Source: Microbacterium sp. cx-55
Lineage (GTDB): Bacteria > Actinomycetota > Actinomycetes > Actinomycetales > Microbacteriaceae
Assembly (NCBI RefSeq): GCF_021117345.1
Contig: NZ_CP088261.1
Location: 434,001 to 498,000, forward strand
Length of the DNA: 64,000 nt
Direction: 5' to 3'
Shown here: in pieces, positions 16,186 to 30,593 of the stretch
Layout of the letters: every line of letters begins with the position of its first letter
Position numbering within the stretch: position 1 is the stretch's first letter
Notes under the pieces: generated by a model
Told to the model about the DNA's origin: nothing
The model's database searches: none
The model's input: only the letters and a program-made list of their open reading frames with translations
Program-made: the position numbers and the translations under genes

Positions 16186-17663
16186 GCGCCGGTGTTCTCG
16201 CCCCGACCGATCGCGGCGGGGAACGACGGATGCCGCGGGCCACCACATCCGTCGCCTGGATGCGCGAGCGCGGGATGGGGGCGAGCGTGCTCGTCGCGAC
16301 CATCTCGACCGCATTCGGGGTGGTGCTGCTGTCGGCGACGGGGTTCATCTCGGCGATGCTGCGCGCCAACTCCTACATCGGCGACAGCGAGATGCTCGCC
16401 GTCGTGCTCGCGATCCTGTCGGTTCTGCTGGTCGGGGTGGCGGTGTACGTCGCCTCGATCGTGACGGCGAACACGTTCGCGACGGTCGTGGCCGGGCGCA
16501 CGCGCCGGATCGCGTTGCTGCGGCTGATCGGTGCGTCGGCGCGGTCCCAGCGCGCCGAGATCGCCCGACAGGGACTCCTCGTCGGTGTGGTCGGGGCGGT
16601 TCTCGGGCTTCTCGTCGGGATCGGCGTCGCGGCGGTCGGTGTCGCTCTTGCCGAGCGCGCGCTCGGGCTGCCGGACCTCTCTTTCCCGCTGCTGCGGGTC
16701 GAGCTGCTGGCCCCGGCGTTCGTCGTCGCTCTCACGACGTGGGCTGCCGCGTGGGCGGGTTCGCGCCGGGTGCTGACGGTCACGCCGCTGCAAGCGCTCG
16801 CCGGATCGGTCGAGCGCACCCACGAAGCCGTCGGCGGTCGGCGCGGCCGGAACGTCGTCGCGCTGGCGCTGCTGATCGTCGGCGTCGCGCTCCTGGCGCT
16901 CGGCATCCTGGCGGGACTCCTGTCACCGCTCGGCGTCGTGATCGCCTTCGGCGGCGGGCTGCTGTCGTTCACGGGCCTCATCCTCGGGTCGACGCTCATG
17001 ATGCCGCCCGTGCTCCGCCTGGTCGGCCGATTGTTCGGCGACTCGGCGACGGCGCGGCTCGCGGCGGAGAACGCGTTGCGCTATCCCGAGCGATCCAGTC
17101 GGATGGCGATCGGCGTCGTCATGGGCGTCACCCTCGTGACGATGTTCGCCGTCGCGATCGAGTCGACGAAAGCGCTCCTCGAGCGGTCCGCCGACGGCGC
17201 CCTGCCCGCCGACATGGTCACGATCCTCGACGGCTTCTCCGCGATCATGATGGGGCTCGTGGCCGTCAGTGCGGTCATCGCCGGCGTAGGACTCGTGAAC
17301 CTGCTCACCATCGGCGTCGTGCAGCGCCGCCGGGAGCTCGGACTGCTCCGCGCCCTCGGTGTCTCGAACGCGCAGGTGCGCCGGATGGTGCTTCTCGAGG
17401 CCGCGCACATCACCGTCACCGCGACGCTCACGGGCCTCGTGCTCGGCGTCGTCTACGGCTGGGCCGGCGCCCAGTCGCTGCTCGGCACGGTTCCCGGAGA
17501 TCCCGACCAGTACAGCGGCCCCACGTTCGTGCTCCCGGCCGTGCCGCTGATCCCCGTGCTGGTCATCGTCGCGGCGACGGCAGTACTGACGCTCATCGCC
17601 GCCGTCGTCCCGACGCGCCTCGCGACGCGGGTGACCCCGGTCGCCGCCCTCGCGGAGGGGTAA
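16182..17663 (+). CDS. FtsX-like ABC transporter permease
   Basis: A 493-residue membrane protein containing two FtsX-type repeats, each with several membrane segments; around eight to ten are visible. The conserved loops RTRRIALLRLIGASARSQR and RRRELGLLRALGVSNAQVRR mark the two repeats. It lacks the large extracellular loops of bacitracin-type permeases, so the substrate is open. The GTG start overlaps the ATPase stop; an in-frame ATG at 16230 is possible but the overlap supports coupling. It converges with the next gene, stops 5 nt apart. Confidence 0.88.
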   Translation: MSAGVLAPTDRGGERRMPRATTSVAWMRERGMGASVLVATISTAFGVVLLSATGFISAMLRANSYIGDSEMLAVVLAILSVLLVGVAVYVASIVTANTFATVVAGRTRRIALLRLIGASARSQRAEIARQGLLVGVVGAVLGLLVGIGVAAVGVALAERALGLPDLSFPLLRVELLAPAFVVALTTWAAAWAGSRRVLTVTPLQALAGSVERTHEAVGGRRGRNVVALALLIVGVALLALGILAGLLSPLGVVIAFGGGLLSFTGLILGSTLMMPPVLRLVGRLFGDSATARLAAENALRYPERSSRMAIGVVMGVTLVTMFAVAIESTKALLERSADGALPADMVTILDGFSAIMMGLVAVSAVIAGVGLVNLLTIGVVQRRRELGLLRALGVSNAQVRRMVLLEAAHITVTATLTGLVLGVVYGWAGAQSLLGTVPGDPDQYSGPTFVLPAVPLIPVLVIVAATAVLTLIAAVVPTRLATRVTPVAALAEG

Positions 17664-17668
17664 CGGGG

Positions 17669-18166
17669 CTACGCCGGGGCATCCCCGTCGTGCGCCCAGG
17701 TGGGGGCGAGGGCGCGGATGCGGGCACCTCGCCACTGCCAGGCCGCCCAAAGCCCGGGCCAGAGGAGCGGTGCGACGCGGCCGCCGATCACGAGTCGATC
17801 ACGCCAGAGGGTCCTGCCGGGTTCGCCGGGCGCGGGGGAGATGGCCATCTGGTGGTCCCAGACATCGAGCGAGGCGAGCGGACCCGACAGCGGCGTGCCG
17901 CTGTCACGGAAGATTCGCACGTCACCGTGCTGCTCGGTGACGACGCGGTCGCTCACCGAGATCAGCTGCGCTCCGAGCGGCAGGAGCCCGCCGAGGAACA
18001 GCCCCACGGCCGCATCGTCGCCCGGCTGCCAGATGGTCGGCAGCGGCGCCATCGGCTGCATGTCGACGAACGGACCGTAGAGCTCCGCGACCGCTCGGGG
18101 GGAGTGGAGCGCGCGCCAGGCCGCATCCGGATCGCAGTCGATCGTGAACTTCAGCAGGATGCGCAC
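17669..18166 (-). CDS. SRPBCC-like (START-superfamily) hypothetical protein
   Basis: A 165-residue soluble protein beginning RILLKFTIDCDPDAAWRAL, a pattern typical of SRPBCC ligand-binding proteins, followed by mixed beta strands and a terminal helix containing GGRVAPLLWPGLWAAWQWR. No catalytic residues can be assigned. GTG at 18166 is the longest start and has no clear ribosome site; a GACACT hexamer stands 6 nt upstream. It faces the permease gene tail to tail with almost no gap, so the two genes must share their terminator region. Function unknown. Confidence 0.65.
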   Translation of the reverse strand: MRILLKFTIDCDPDAAWRALHSPRAVAELYGPFVDMQPMAPLPTIWQPGDDAAVGLFLGGLLPLGAQLISVSDRVVTEQHGDVRIFRDSGTPLSGPLASLDVWDHQMAISPAPGEPGRTLWRDRLVIGGRVAPLLWPGLWAAWQWRGARIRALAPTWAHDGDAPA

Positions 18167-18261
18167 GCCACCAGTGTCGCACCGCCACCGGCGGAGACCC
18201 CGGGGGCTTGCCCGCCGCGTCGCAGAGCGTCATGCGCGGGCGGCACCCGGATCGTCCGTTC

Positions 18262-18267
18262 TACGCT
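18262..18267 (+). promoter_or_regulatory. Putative -10 element (TACGCT) for leaderless comB-like mRNA
   Basis: TACGCT, GGTCCG, then ATG at 18274. No ribosome site is seen upstream of the ATG. Confidence 0.5.
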
Positions 18268-18273
18268 GGTCCG

Positions 18274-18897
18274 ATGCCCACCGCGTTCGACCAGTCCCGC
18301 TATCAGATCCGCGTCGAATGGGGCGTCGACGGCCTCGCCCGGCTCGCCCCGTCGGACGTCGTGGTGGTCGTGGATGTGCTTACCTTCTCCTCGCAGGTGA
18401 CGGATGCGGTCGCCGCCGGCGACGGCATCCTCCTGGCCACCGGTCTCGCCGCGGGGGAGGAAGCGGCATCCGTCGCGGCCGCCGCGGCCGCATCCGGCGC
18501 GCACGTGCTCCTCGGCTCGCTCCGCAACGCGGCCGCGGTCGCGAAGGAGGCGCTCGCCGAACAGCAGCGGCGCGGCGCGCGTACCTCGATCGCGGTGATC
18601 GCCGTGGGCGAGCGCGCCGGCGCGGCGACTCGGTTCGCCGTCGAAGATCAGCTGGGCGCCGGCGCCATCATCGACGCGCTCGGTGCGCTGGGCATCGACC
18701 ACACGTCTCCCGAGGCGGCGGCCGCGTGCGAGGCGTTCCGTGGTCTGCGCGCCGCCGTGAGGCACCTGCTCACGGCCAGCGGATCCGGTCAGGTGCTGAT
18801 CGAAGCCGGGCGTCGCGACGACGCGCTCGCGGCGGCCCAGGTCGACGCGACGCACGTGGTGCCCGTCCTCCGCGACGGGATCTTCGTCTCGGTCTGA
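18274..18897 (+). CDS. 2-phosphosulfolactate phosphatase family protein (ComB-like)
   Basis: A 207-residue protein of the ComB family, whose archaeal member removes phosphate from 2-phosphosulfolactate in coenzyme M synthesis; bacterial members are Mg-dependent phosphatases of less certain role. The family patterns VVVVDVLTFSSQVTDAVAAG near the N-terminus and GSLRNAAAVA in the middle are visible, as is the glycine-rich IAVIAVGERA. The frame is open 22 codons further upstream but the ATG at 18274 follows a -10-like element at 6 nt. No coenzyme M genes accompany it, so the substrate is unknown. Confidence 0.8.
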   Translation: MPTAFDQSRYQIRVEWGVDGLARLAPSDVVVVVDVLTFSSQVTDAVAAGDGILLATGLAAGEEAASVAAAAAASGAHVLLGSLRNAAAVAKEALAEQQRRGARTSIAVIAVGERAGAATRFAVEDQLGAGAIIDALGALGIDHTSPEAAAACEAFRGLRAAVRHLLTASGSGQVLIEAGRRDDALAAAQVDATHVVPVLRDGIFVSV

Positions 18898-18920
18898 GGC
18901 TGTGCGCCTGCCGCTGCGCA

Positions 18921-19409
18921 TCAGCGCGGAGTGAGTGCGGCGACGCGCTCCGCGCGGGTGATCTCGCGCCGGGTCCACGTGAACGCGTGGCGCGGGTCGA
19001 ACCGCGGGGCGCAGATCGCGCAGGACGTCTCCCGTGTCGCGCGCCGGTGTCGGTACGCGACATGACCGGCCGGGCACACCCCCACCCACGGAGCCAGTTC
19101 CACCGCCGTCTCGCCGGCGTGCGTCGTGCCGCCGATGTAGCCGAGCTCTTTCGCGACCCGCTTCCACCGCGGACCGTGCCCGGCCTCGGCGCCCGCGACC
19201 GCGTGCGCGACCTCGTGCAGCAGGGTCTGATGGTTCGTGTCGTCGTCGTAGCGTGCGGAGAGATACCGCGAGACGCTGATGCGCTTCCGACTGAAATCGC
19301 ACAGCCCGGCACGGCGCTTCGCGTTGTCGAAACCGAAGCTCCACGAATCGTCGAGGTGGAGGGCGATCAGGGCATCAGCCCAGACGCGGATGCGCTGCAG
19401 ATCCGACAT
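18921..19409 (-). CDS. SprT-like zinc metallopeptidase domain protein
   Basis: A 162-residue SprT-family protein. The zinc motif is HEVAH (His65, Glu66, His69) with a third candidate ligand His78 in AGHGPRWKRVAKELGY. A C-terminal zinc-ribbon-like region has CPAGH and CAIC. Eukaryotic relatives (Spartan) cleave DNA-protein crosslinks; bacterial members are poorly characterised, so protease activity is inferred. TAGTTT lies 6 nt before the ATG. It converges with the comB-like gene. Confidence 0.85.
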   Translation of the reverse strand: MSDLQRIRVWADALIALHLDDSWSFGFDNAKRRAGLCDFSRKRISVSRYLSARYDDDTNHQTLLHEVAHAVAGAEAGHGPRWKRVAKELGYIGGTTHAGETAVELAPWVGVCPAGHVAYRHRRATRETSCAICAPRFDPRHAFTWTRREITRAERVAALTPR

Positions 19410-19415
19410 GATCCG

Positions 19416-19421
19416 AAACTA
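19416..19421 (-). promoter_or_regulatory. Putative -10 element (TAGTTT) for leaderless sprT-like mRNA
   Basis: On the minus strand TAGTTT is followed by CGGATC and the ATG at 19409, with no Shine-Dalgarno sequence. Confidence 0.5.
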
Positions 19422-19438
19422 GATCCGGGGTCCGACAC

Positions 19439-19966
19439 TCAACTGGCGACGGATGCCGCCACCCGGCGTCGGTCGACGGCGTCGATCGCGAGCAGGGTCG
19501 ATTCGAGCTGTTCCTCGGGCGCGCCGGCCTGCTGGCGGAAGAACAGCTCGCGCTTGAAGTCGGCGCGCGCGCCGTCCAGGTCGTCGTCGTCCAGGCGCAC
19601 CATGCCGCGGTGATGGCTGGCGAACGCGGCGATACCGGCCCAGCCGTGCCCCTCGGCCTCTGCGGCGCAGGCCGTCAGCTCCTGCTCGGCCGCGGCGAGC
19701 TGGCCGCGTTCCTGCTGGATCGTGGCGTGCAGGATGCGGGCGCGCAGCAGGTCCTTGCGGGTGCCCGCCATCCGTGCCGTCCGTACGGACTGGTCGGAGA
19801 TCTGCAGAGCCTCGTCGAAGTCGCCGGTCACCTTGAGCAGCCACACGCGCTCGAGGAGCGCCGGAAGACTGCGCTGCGGGCCGATCTCGGCCAGCCGCTC
19901 CCGGCATTCGCGCTCGTCGACGATCTCGCGCAACGTGTCCGGGTGGTAACCCCTGATGTAGCTCAC
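19439..19966 (-). CDS. TPR-like helical hypothetical protein
   Basis: A 175-residue, mostly helical protein with tetratricopeptide-like spacing: LPALLERVWLLKVTGDFDEA, RTARMAGTRKDLLRARILHA and AGIAAFASHHRGMVRLDDDD followed by GARADFKRELFFRQ. Such repeats bind other proteins. GTG at 19966 has GGAGGGAG about 6 nt upstream; longer forms run into the tandem repeats upstream. No signal peptide or membrane segment. Function unknown. Confidence 0.7.
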   Translation of the reverse strand: MSYIRGYHPDTLREIVDERECRERLAEIGPQRSLPALLERVWLLKVTGDFDEALQISDQSVRTARMAGTRKDLLRARILHATIQQERGQLAAAEQELTACAAEAEGHGWAGIAAFASHHRGMVRLDDDDLDGARADFKRELFFRQQAGAPEEQLESTLLAIDAVDRRRVAASVAS

Positions 19967-20046
19967 GACTCTCCCTCCGCGATCGGTTCTTCCAGTGTGC
20001 GGGATGCCCCGCGCCCTCCCCGCCTCCCACGCCGACGACCCCTCCG

Positions 20047-20165
20047 CCGACCCACCCCCTTGTCTCCGACCCACCCCCTTGTCTCCGACCCACCCCCTTG
20101 TCTCCGACCCACCCCCTTTGACCCCGCTCGCTGAGGGGTGGCTCGGCGACAGAGGGGTGGGTCGG
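20047..20165. repeat. Four 19-bp tandem repeats with inverted copies
   Basis: Three identical 19-bp units (20047-20065, 20066-20084, 20085-20103) and a diverged fourth (20104-20122) begin CCGACCCACCCC. Two inverted partial copies follow at 20132-20146 and 20148-20165. The last direct unit and the inverted copies can pair as a hairpin. It is in the 233-bp gap between two minus-strand genes and is extremely C-rich on the plus strand (G-rich on the minus strand), with GGGGGTGGG tracts that could also form G-quadruplex. Confidence 0.8.
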
Positions 20166-20199
20166 CGACGTCAGGAGTGGGGACGTCAGGGGGGCGACG

Positions 20200-21066
20200 T
20201 CAGCGCTCGAAGACGGAGGAGGCGGGCATCGGCGACGGGGTGGCATCGGCATCCGTCGCGGGACTCGCGCCGCGGGCGAAGTCCTCGAGCTCCTCGCCGT
20301 GCGCGACCTTCGCCGGGTGGGGACCGGCGGCCATCAGTCGCGGCAGCCACTCGGTGGGGAGCGGGGCGGCGGATGCGGCGAGCACGAGGTTGCCGAAGCG
20401 CCGGCCCTTCAGCGTCTGCACCTCGGCCAGCAGCGCGATCTCCGGCAGCACGGCGCGCACGGTCGCGACCTGCCGGCGCGCGAACGCAAGGCCCGAACCG
20501 TCGGCGACGTTCACCAGCAGCACGCCGTCGGGGGCGAGGAGGGCGGCCGCGGCGCGGTAGAACTCGACGGTCGTCAGGTGCGCCGGGGTCTGCGCGCCGG
20601 CGAACACGTCCGCCACCAGCAGATCCACGTTGCCGACGAGCGCCGCGGGAAGACGGCCGAGACCCTCGCGGGCGTCACCGATCCGGATACGGATGGCCGC
20701 GCCGCGGGGGAGCGGTAGCTCGGCGCGCACCAGCTCGACCAGTGTGGGCTCGAGCTCGATCACCTGTTGGCGGGACCCCGGGCGAGTGTGCTCGATGTAG
20801 CGGGGGATCGTCAGGGCGCCACCGCCGAGGTGGACGGCGGTCAGGGGTTGGCGCGGCATCCGGAGCTGGTCGATCACCGCGCCCATCCGCCCGACGTATT
20901 CGAAGTGCAGGTGGGTGGGGTCGTCGAGATCGACGTGCGACTGCGGGGTGCCGGCGACCTCAAGCTCGTACCCGCTCGTGAACCCCGAGGGGACAATGCG
21001 GGCGATCGTGCCGTCCGAGAGGCGCGCCTCGGGACGAGGGACATCTTCGCGTCGGGCCCGGGCCAT
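20200..21066 (-). CDS. Spermidine synthase-like SAM-fold protein
   Basis: A 288-residue class I methyltransferase-fold protein related to polyamine aminopropyltransferases. The glycine-rich nucleotide loop is AVHLGGGALTIPRYI, the acidic end of strand two is VIELEPTLVELV, GDAREGL follows, and LLVADVFAGAQTPAHLTTVEFY is the expected catalytic-face segment. Actinobacterial members rarely have proven spermidine synthase activity, so the substrate is open. The start at 21066 is preceded by TACGGT at 6 nt. Divergent from rpoB; the promoters lie in the shared 278-bp region. Confidence 0.82.
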   Translation of the reverse strand: MARARREDVPRPEARLSDGTIARIVPSGFTSGYELEVAGTPQSHVDLDDPTHLHFEYVGRMGAVIDQLRMPRQPLTAVHLGGGALTIPRYIEHTRPGSRQQVIELEPTLVELVRAELPLPRGAAIRIRIGDAREGLGRLPAALVGNVDLLVADVFAGAQTPAHLTTVEFYRAAAALLAPDGVLLVNVADGSGLAFARRQVATVRAVLPEIALLAEVQTLKGRRFGNLVLAASAAPLPTEWLPRLMAAGPHPAKVAHGEELEDFARGASPATDADATPSPMPASSVFER

Positions 21067-21072
21067 GGCTTC

Positions 21073-21078
21073 ACCGTA
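21073..21078 (-). promoter_or_regulatory. Putative -10 element (TACGGT) for leaderless spermidine-synthase-like mRNA
   Basis: On the minus strand TACGGT, GAAGCC, then ATG at 21066. Confidence 0.5.
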
Positions 21079-21155
21079 ACCCCCGCCGAACCGCACCGCT
21101 CACACCCCCGCGGCGCGCGTATACCGCAGGTCGCGAAACTCGTCAAGAATCCGAC

Positions 21156-21184
21156 TGGACATCGTGACATCCCCGACCTATAGT
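21156..21184 (+). promoter_or_regulatory. rpoBC promoter, near-consensus
   Basis: TGGACA (21156-21161) and TATAGT (21179-21184) are separated by 17 bp, close to the SigA consensus. This leaves a 5' leader of about 150 nt before the rpoB TTG. It is one of the best housekeeping promoters visible in the window. Confidence 0.75.
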
Positions 21185-21344
21185 TGGTAGTTGCGCTCCG
21201 ATTCCCCCTGTCTTCATATGGTGGTCGGCTGTGCGTACGTGCCCCCGCAGATTGCGGCGTGAGGTGCGAACGCGTGGGGATCGATTCGAGCACTCCATCT
21301 GACACGAGGATCACAGGCCCTATACGGGCCATGGAGGTTATCCC

Positions 21345-24848
<3,504 letters not shown>

Positions 24849-24888
24849 TCCGGCCAGGCGACGAACAGAATCCGACACAGGAGAACTA

Positions 24889-28764
<3,876 letters not shown>

Positions 28765-28774
28765 GCGAGGCGAA

Positions 28775-28800
28775 AGCCGCACGAGTTCGCTCGTGCGGCT
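28775..28800 (+). terminator. Perfect 11-bp hairpin with TTCG loop after rpoC
   Basis: Arms 28775-28785 and 28790-28800 pair perfectly around TTCG, starting 11 nt after the rpoC stop. No T-run follows; it may terminate together with the next hairpin or protect the 3' end. Confidence 0.6.
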
Positions 28801-28810
28801 GAAGCCTTCC

Positions 28811-28847
28811 CGCAGGGGCCTCGAGCATCACGCTCGGGGCCCCTGCG
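28811..28847 (+). terminator. Second hairpin after rpoC
   Basis: Arms of 15 bp (28811-28825 and 28833-28847) with one G-U-type mismatch around a 7-nt loop. Together with the preceding hairpin it separates rpoC from the next gene. Confidence 0.55.
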
Positions 28848-28924
28848 GCGTTGCGCGCGAGTCCCCGCGCGCCGCTGCGGGGTCGCCCGCCCGCTCGCCC
28901 TTACCGTTGTCCGGGGAGGGGAAA

Positions 28925-29536
28925 ATGGCACGCATCGGCGGACGCAACAGCGCCTTGGCCTGGTTCGTCGGTCTCGTGTGCGCGGGCGTTGTCGTCACGC
29001 TCGTGGTGTTGGCGGAACCGGCGATCCCGATGGCTACGCAGCTCGTGGGCGACACGCTCCGGGGTTCTGCCCCCAAGCCCGCGCCGACCCCGACCCGCAC
29101 ACCCGACGCGGTGACCACGTCGACCCCCGAATGCCACGCGCTCTACAGCGAGGCGCTCTGGTCGGAGCTCACCCAGCGCGCCGGCGGAGACCCGGTGCAG
29201 GACGCGTCGCCGCCTGCGGCATCGATCGCGTCGCTCACCACCGCGCTCGCGCCGCAGGTGCGCGTGTCCTGCACGTTCACCGGCACCAACACCGGCCGGA
29301 TCGCGACGACCGTGTCGGACGTCGCGCCGGACGCCGCCGACATCGCGCGTGCCACGCTCGAGGCCGGGGGGTTCGCCTGCGCCGCCTTCGGCGACGGGGT
29401 GCGCTGCGAGCACGACGCGGCGGACGGCGTGGAGGAGCAGACCATCCGTGACGGCGTCTGGATCGCCTCGACCTTCTCGGGCTGGCATCCCTCGCGCTAC
29501 ACCGACCGGATGGTGCGTCAGGTCTGGCCCGACTGA
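28925..29536 (+). CDS. Membrane-anchored secreted hypothetical protein
   Basis: A 203-residue protein with an N-terminal membrane anchor (LAWFVGLVCAGVVVTLVVLA), a Pro/Thr linker and an extracytoplasmic domain with four cysteines. No known family was recognised. The domain matches the lipoprotein at 30594-31175: both carry a Cys near the domain start, a TGR-TT-S segment, a G-C-G-RCE segment and a terminal YTD motif, so the two are paralogues converging on the palindrome array. ATG at 28925 has GGGAGGGG upstream. Confidence 0.75.
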   Translation: MARIGGRNSALAWFVGLVCAGVVVTLVVLAEPAIPMATQLVGDTLRGSAPKPAPTPTRTPDAVTTSTPECHALYSEALWSELTQRAGGDPVQDASPPAASIASLTTALAPQVRVSCTFTGTNTGRIATTVSDVAPDAADIARATLEAGGFACAAFGDGVRCEHDAADGVEEQTIRDGVWIASTFSGWHPSRYTDRMVRQVWPD

Positions 29537-29592
29537 CCCCCCCCGGTCTTCTGCCGCAGCGCCAGGTGCTGGTGGGTGGTGCGTGTTCGTGT

Positions 29593-29716
29593 GGTCACGC
29601 TGCGTGGTGAGCACGCGGCGGTGTCTACTCGCGCTGCGCGATGCACACGCGGCGGTGTCTGGTCGCGCTGAGCGAAGCACGCGGCGGTGTGTGGTCGCGC
29701 TGAGCGATGCACGCGG
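29593..29716. repeat. Tandem repeat of about 34 bp, 3.7 copies
   Basis: Units at 29593-29626, 29627-29660, 29661-29692 and a partial 29693-29716 share CACGCGGCGGTGT and a CGCGCTG-GCGA core. They form the left part of the gene-free repeat region between the paralogous genes. No coding potential is evident. Confidence 0.75.
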
Positions 29717-29842
29717 ACGCGGGCGCATGCCCCCGGCGGCCCTTGCCCGCCTCCCGCCAGTCCCGATGCCAGTACCCGCATCCGCGTGCACCGCTTCGTT
29801 CGCACGTGCAGGCGCCGAGTCTCTCGGAGCTCGTTCCGTCCG

Positions 29843-30464
29843 CTCACGTGTCGCAATCGGTCGGCCGCGCATGCACATTGCGCCACGTGAGCGCGGGTGT
29901 GAGGTGCTCACGTGTCGCAATCGACCGCGTCACGCGACGGGTTGCGTCACTTGAGCACGCATGTGGGCGTCAGCGTTCGCGCGGCCGCGCCCGCGCGCGA
30001 GGAGCTCACGTGTCGCAATCTGTCGCGTACGGATGCGGGTTGCGTCACTTGAGCACGCATGTGGGCGTCAGCGCTCGCGCGGCCGCGCCCGCGTCCGTCC
30101 CTGTGAGCGTGGGCACCCGTCCCCGCGCGCCTGAGGCGCTCACGTGTCGCGATCTGCCGGCTGTGGATGCGGATTGCGCCACGTGAACTCAAGTGTGAGG
30201 TGCTCAAGTGTCGCAATCGACCGCGTCTCGCGACGGATTGCGCCACGTGAGCGAGCCTGTGGGCGTCAGCACTCGCGCAGCCGCGTGAGTGCCCGTGCCC
30301 GAGCCCGTGCCCGAGCCCGAGCCCGTGCCCGTGCCTGCGCGCGCTGTGACGCTCACGTGTCGCGATCTGCCGGCTGTGGATGCGGATTGCGACACGTGAG
30401 GTCGAGCGGGAGGCGCTCAGGTGGCGGAATCGGCTGGGTCGCGCGACGGATTGCGTCACGTGAG
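29843..30464. repeat. Array of seven 49-bp imperfect palindromes in A-B pairs
   Basis: Seven units, each exactly 49 bp, built as a 16-nt left arm (consensus CTCACGTGTCGCAATC), an 18-nt centre and a 15-nt right arm (consensus ATTGCGCCACGTGAG): 29843-29891, 29907-29955, 30005-30053, 30139-30187, 30203-30251, 30352-30400, 30416-30464. Arms pair at 12 to 14 of 15 positions in the units checked. Two centre classes exist. Class A (units 1, 3, 4, 6) is mostly asymmetric; class B (2, 5, 7) ends GCGACGG and in units 2 and 5 has its own small palindrome. A and B units occur as pairs separated by exactly 15 bp three times (113-bp composites). Unit 3 is a lone A followed by the same GTGGGCGTCAGCG tail as unit 2. 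No cas, integrase or transposase gene is nearby. Confidence 0.85.
30289..30336. repeat. Hexanucleotide repeat GTGCCC/GAGCCC, eight copies
   Basis: Eight hexamers in perfect register, alternating GTGCCC and GAGCCC (last copy GTGCCT), between palindrome units 5 and 6. It explains why this inter-unit gap is longer than others. Confidence 0.8.
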
Positions 30465-30584
30465 CGTGCGTGAGTGCGAGCGTGCGGGGCGTGCGTGCGG
30501 GCGTGCGGGCGTGCGGGGCGTGCGTGCGTGAGCGAGCGAGCGAGCGGAGGAGCGAGCGGGAGCGAGCGTGAGTGAGCGGGCACC
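30465..30584. repeat. Low-complexity G-rich simple repeats
   Basis: Runs of CGTGCGTG, GTGCGGGC and GAGCGAGC make up the right end of the repeat region, up to the stop of the lipoprotein gene at 30594. No gene is visible. Confidence 0.75.
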
Positions 30585-30593
30585 CGCGGCGGG

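Noticed and set aside
29843..30464. CRISPR array
   Set aside because: Units are palindromic and related but not identical, the gaps vary (15 to 100 bp) and are themselves repeated, and no cas gene is present.
29843..30464. Integron attC sites
   Set aside because: No attC core such as RYYYAAC at the expected ends, no integrase and no gene cassettes between units.
29707..30473. Repeat-containing proteins read from the array (ORFs with recurring HVSQSV or LRHVS peptides)
   Set aside because: Open frames exist on both strands only because the repeats have no stops at this GC content; there are no ribosome sites, signal peptides or known domains, and each strand gives equally repeated peptides.
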